From an alpha proteobacterium IMCC14465 (GTDB lineage Bacteria > Pseudomonadota > Alphaproteobacteria > RS24): DNA of 64,000 bases. The DNA lies in the NCBI GenBank assembly GCA_000293845.2, contig ALYF01000002.1:372001-436000 (forward strand), given 5' to 3'. A program made the position numbers and the translations under genes. The notes beneath the pieces are model-generated. The model made no database searches and was not told where the DNA came from. It was given only the letters and a program-made list of their open reading frames with translations. Below, in pieces: positions 63,788 to 64,000 of the stretch. Position 1 is the stretch's first letter. Each line of letters starts with the position of its first letter.

Positions 63788-64000
63788 TTCCGAACAAATC
63801 TCGCGTGAACACTTTTTCGCTCACATCGTTTAATTCACTGACCATGCGGTTGGCAATAATCACATCGCAGCGGGACTTGAAGCCGTCAAGCTCATGGGTG
63901 ACTTCAGAGTTGAAGAAATGGGTCTCATCAAGCGATGGTTCATAGACGACGACCTCAAAACCCTTTGCCTTAATCCGTTTCATCACACCTTGCACGGCGG
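63780..64000 (-). CDS. ugd: UDP-glucose 6-dehydrogenase (C-terminal part)
   Basis: Partial: only the last about 73 residues are in the window; the gene continues beyond the right edge. AVQGVMKRIKAKGFEVVVYE, then PSLDETHFFNSEVTHELDGF, CDVIIANRMVSELNDV and the terminal RDLFGND match the UDP-binding C-domain of the Ugd group found with enterobacterial-type capsule loci. It provides UDP-glucuronate. It overlaps manC by eight bases, so the two sugar-nucleotide genes are cotranscribed. Confidence 0.88.
   Translation of the reverse strand, partial: AVQGVMKRIKAKGFEVVVYEPSLDETHFFNSEVTHELDGFKSRCDVIIANRMVSELNDVSEKVFTRDLFGND

Overview
The window reads as a stretch of chromosome from an alphaproteobacterium with a moderately AT-rich genome. 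The evidence is a set of families mostly found in that class: DUF1491, DUF1192, DUF2849, DUF1013/TrcR, the tiny aa3-type cytochrome oxidase subunit IV, COQ9, a three-gene PntA1/PntA2/PntB transhydrogenase, and a ccmI-ccmE-ccmF order like the rhizobial cycHJK genes. A marine relative of the Rhodospirillales/SAR116 type would fit, but that is inference.

Region 1 (1-29 kb) is mostly housekeeping. It holds cytochrome c maturation genes running off the left edge, an NMT1/THI5-type ABC importer, a siroheme sulfite/nitrite reductase cassette (DUF2849, reductase, DUF934), a D-amino acid dehydrogenase and an MscS channel. These are followed by SufE, a small regulatory cluster (DUF6456 protein, DnaA domain IV-like protein, divergent winged-helix protein), MsrB with oligopeptidase B, several single enzymes and tRNA-Gln(TTG). 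Then come fabI-aroC-thiE, efp with an inositol-monophosphatase gene, and an MsbA-like exporter.

Region 2 (29-44 kb) holds ribosomal protein genes rpmE, rpsU and rpmJ, the trcR regulator, purEK, COQ9, the proton-translocating transhydrogenase with a cytochrome oxidase peptide, hydrolases and an MFS pump. It ends with the start of a surface-polysaccharide region: gmd and a GDP-fucose synthase gene, which together make GDP-L-fucose, plus a WecA-like initiating transferase and a VanZ-like protein.

Region 3 (44.1-49.5 kb) is an accessory island. It has a GC-rich pair of unknown genes, an XRE regulator divergent from a tyrosine recombinase with palindromes over the predicted -10 boxes, a frameshifted OafA-type acyltransferase, and two decayed copies of the 3' end of the recombinase gene. 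Repeated insertion and decay next to a polysaccharide locus is the main genome-plasticity signal.

Region 4 (49.5-64 kb) is a 13-gene, minus-strand polysaccharide operon preceded by manC and the end of a UDP-glucose dehydrogenase gene. It encodes a UDP-sugar 4,6-dehydratase, a PLP sugar aminotransferase and a PglC-like phosphoglycosyltransferase (a bacillosamine-type initiation set), two glycosyltransferases, Wzx and Wzy candidates, a hexapeptide acyltransferase, two methyltransferase-like proteins and two different sulfotransferases. The parts predict a Wzx/Wzy-made, probably sulfated and methylated surface glycan. No CRISPR array and no complete prophage was seen.
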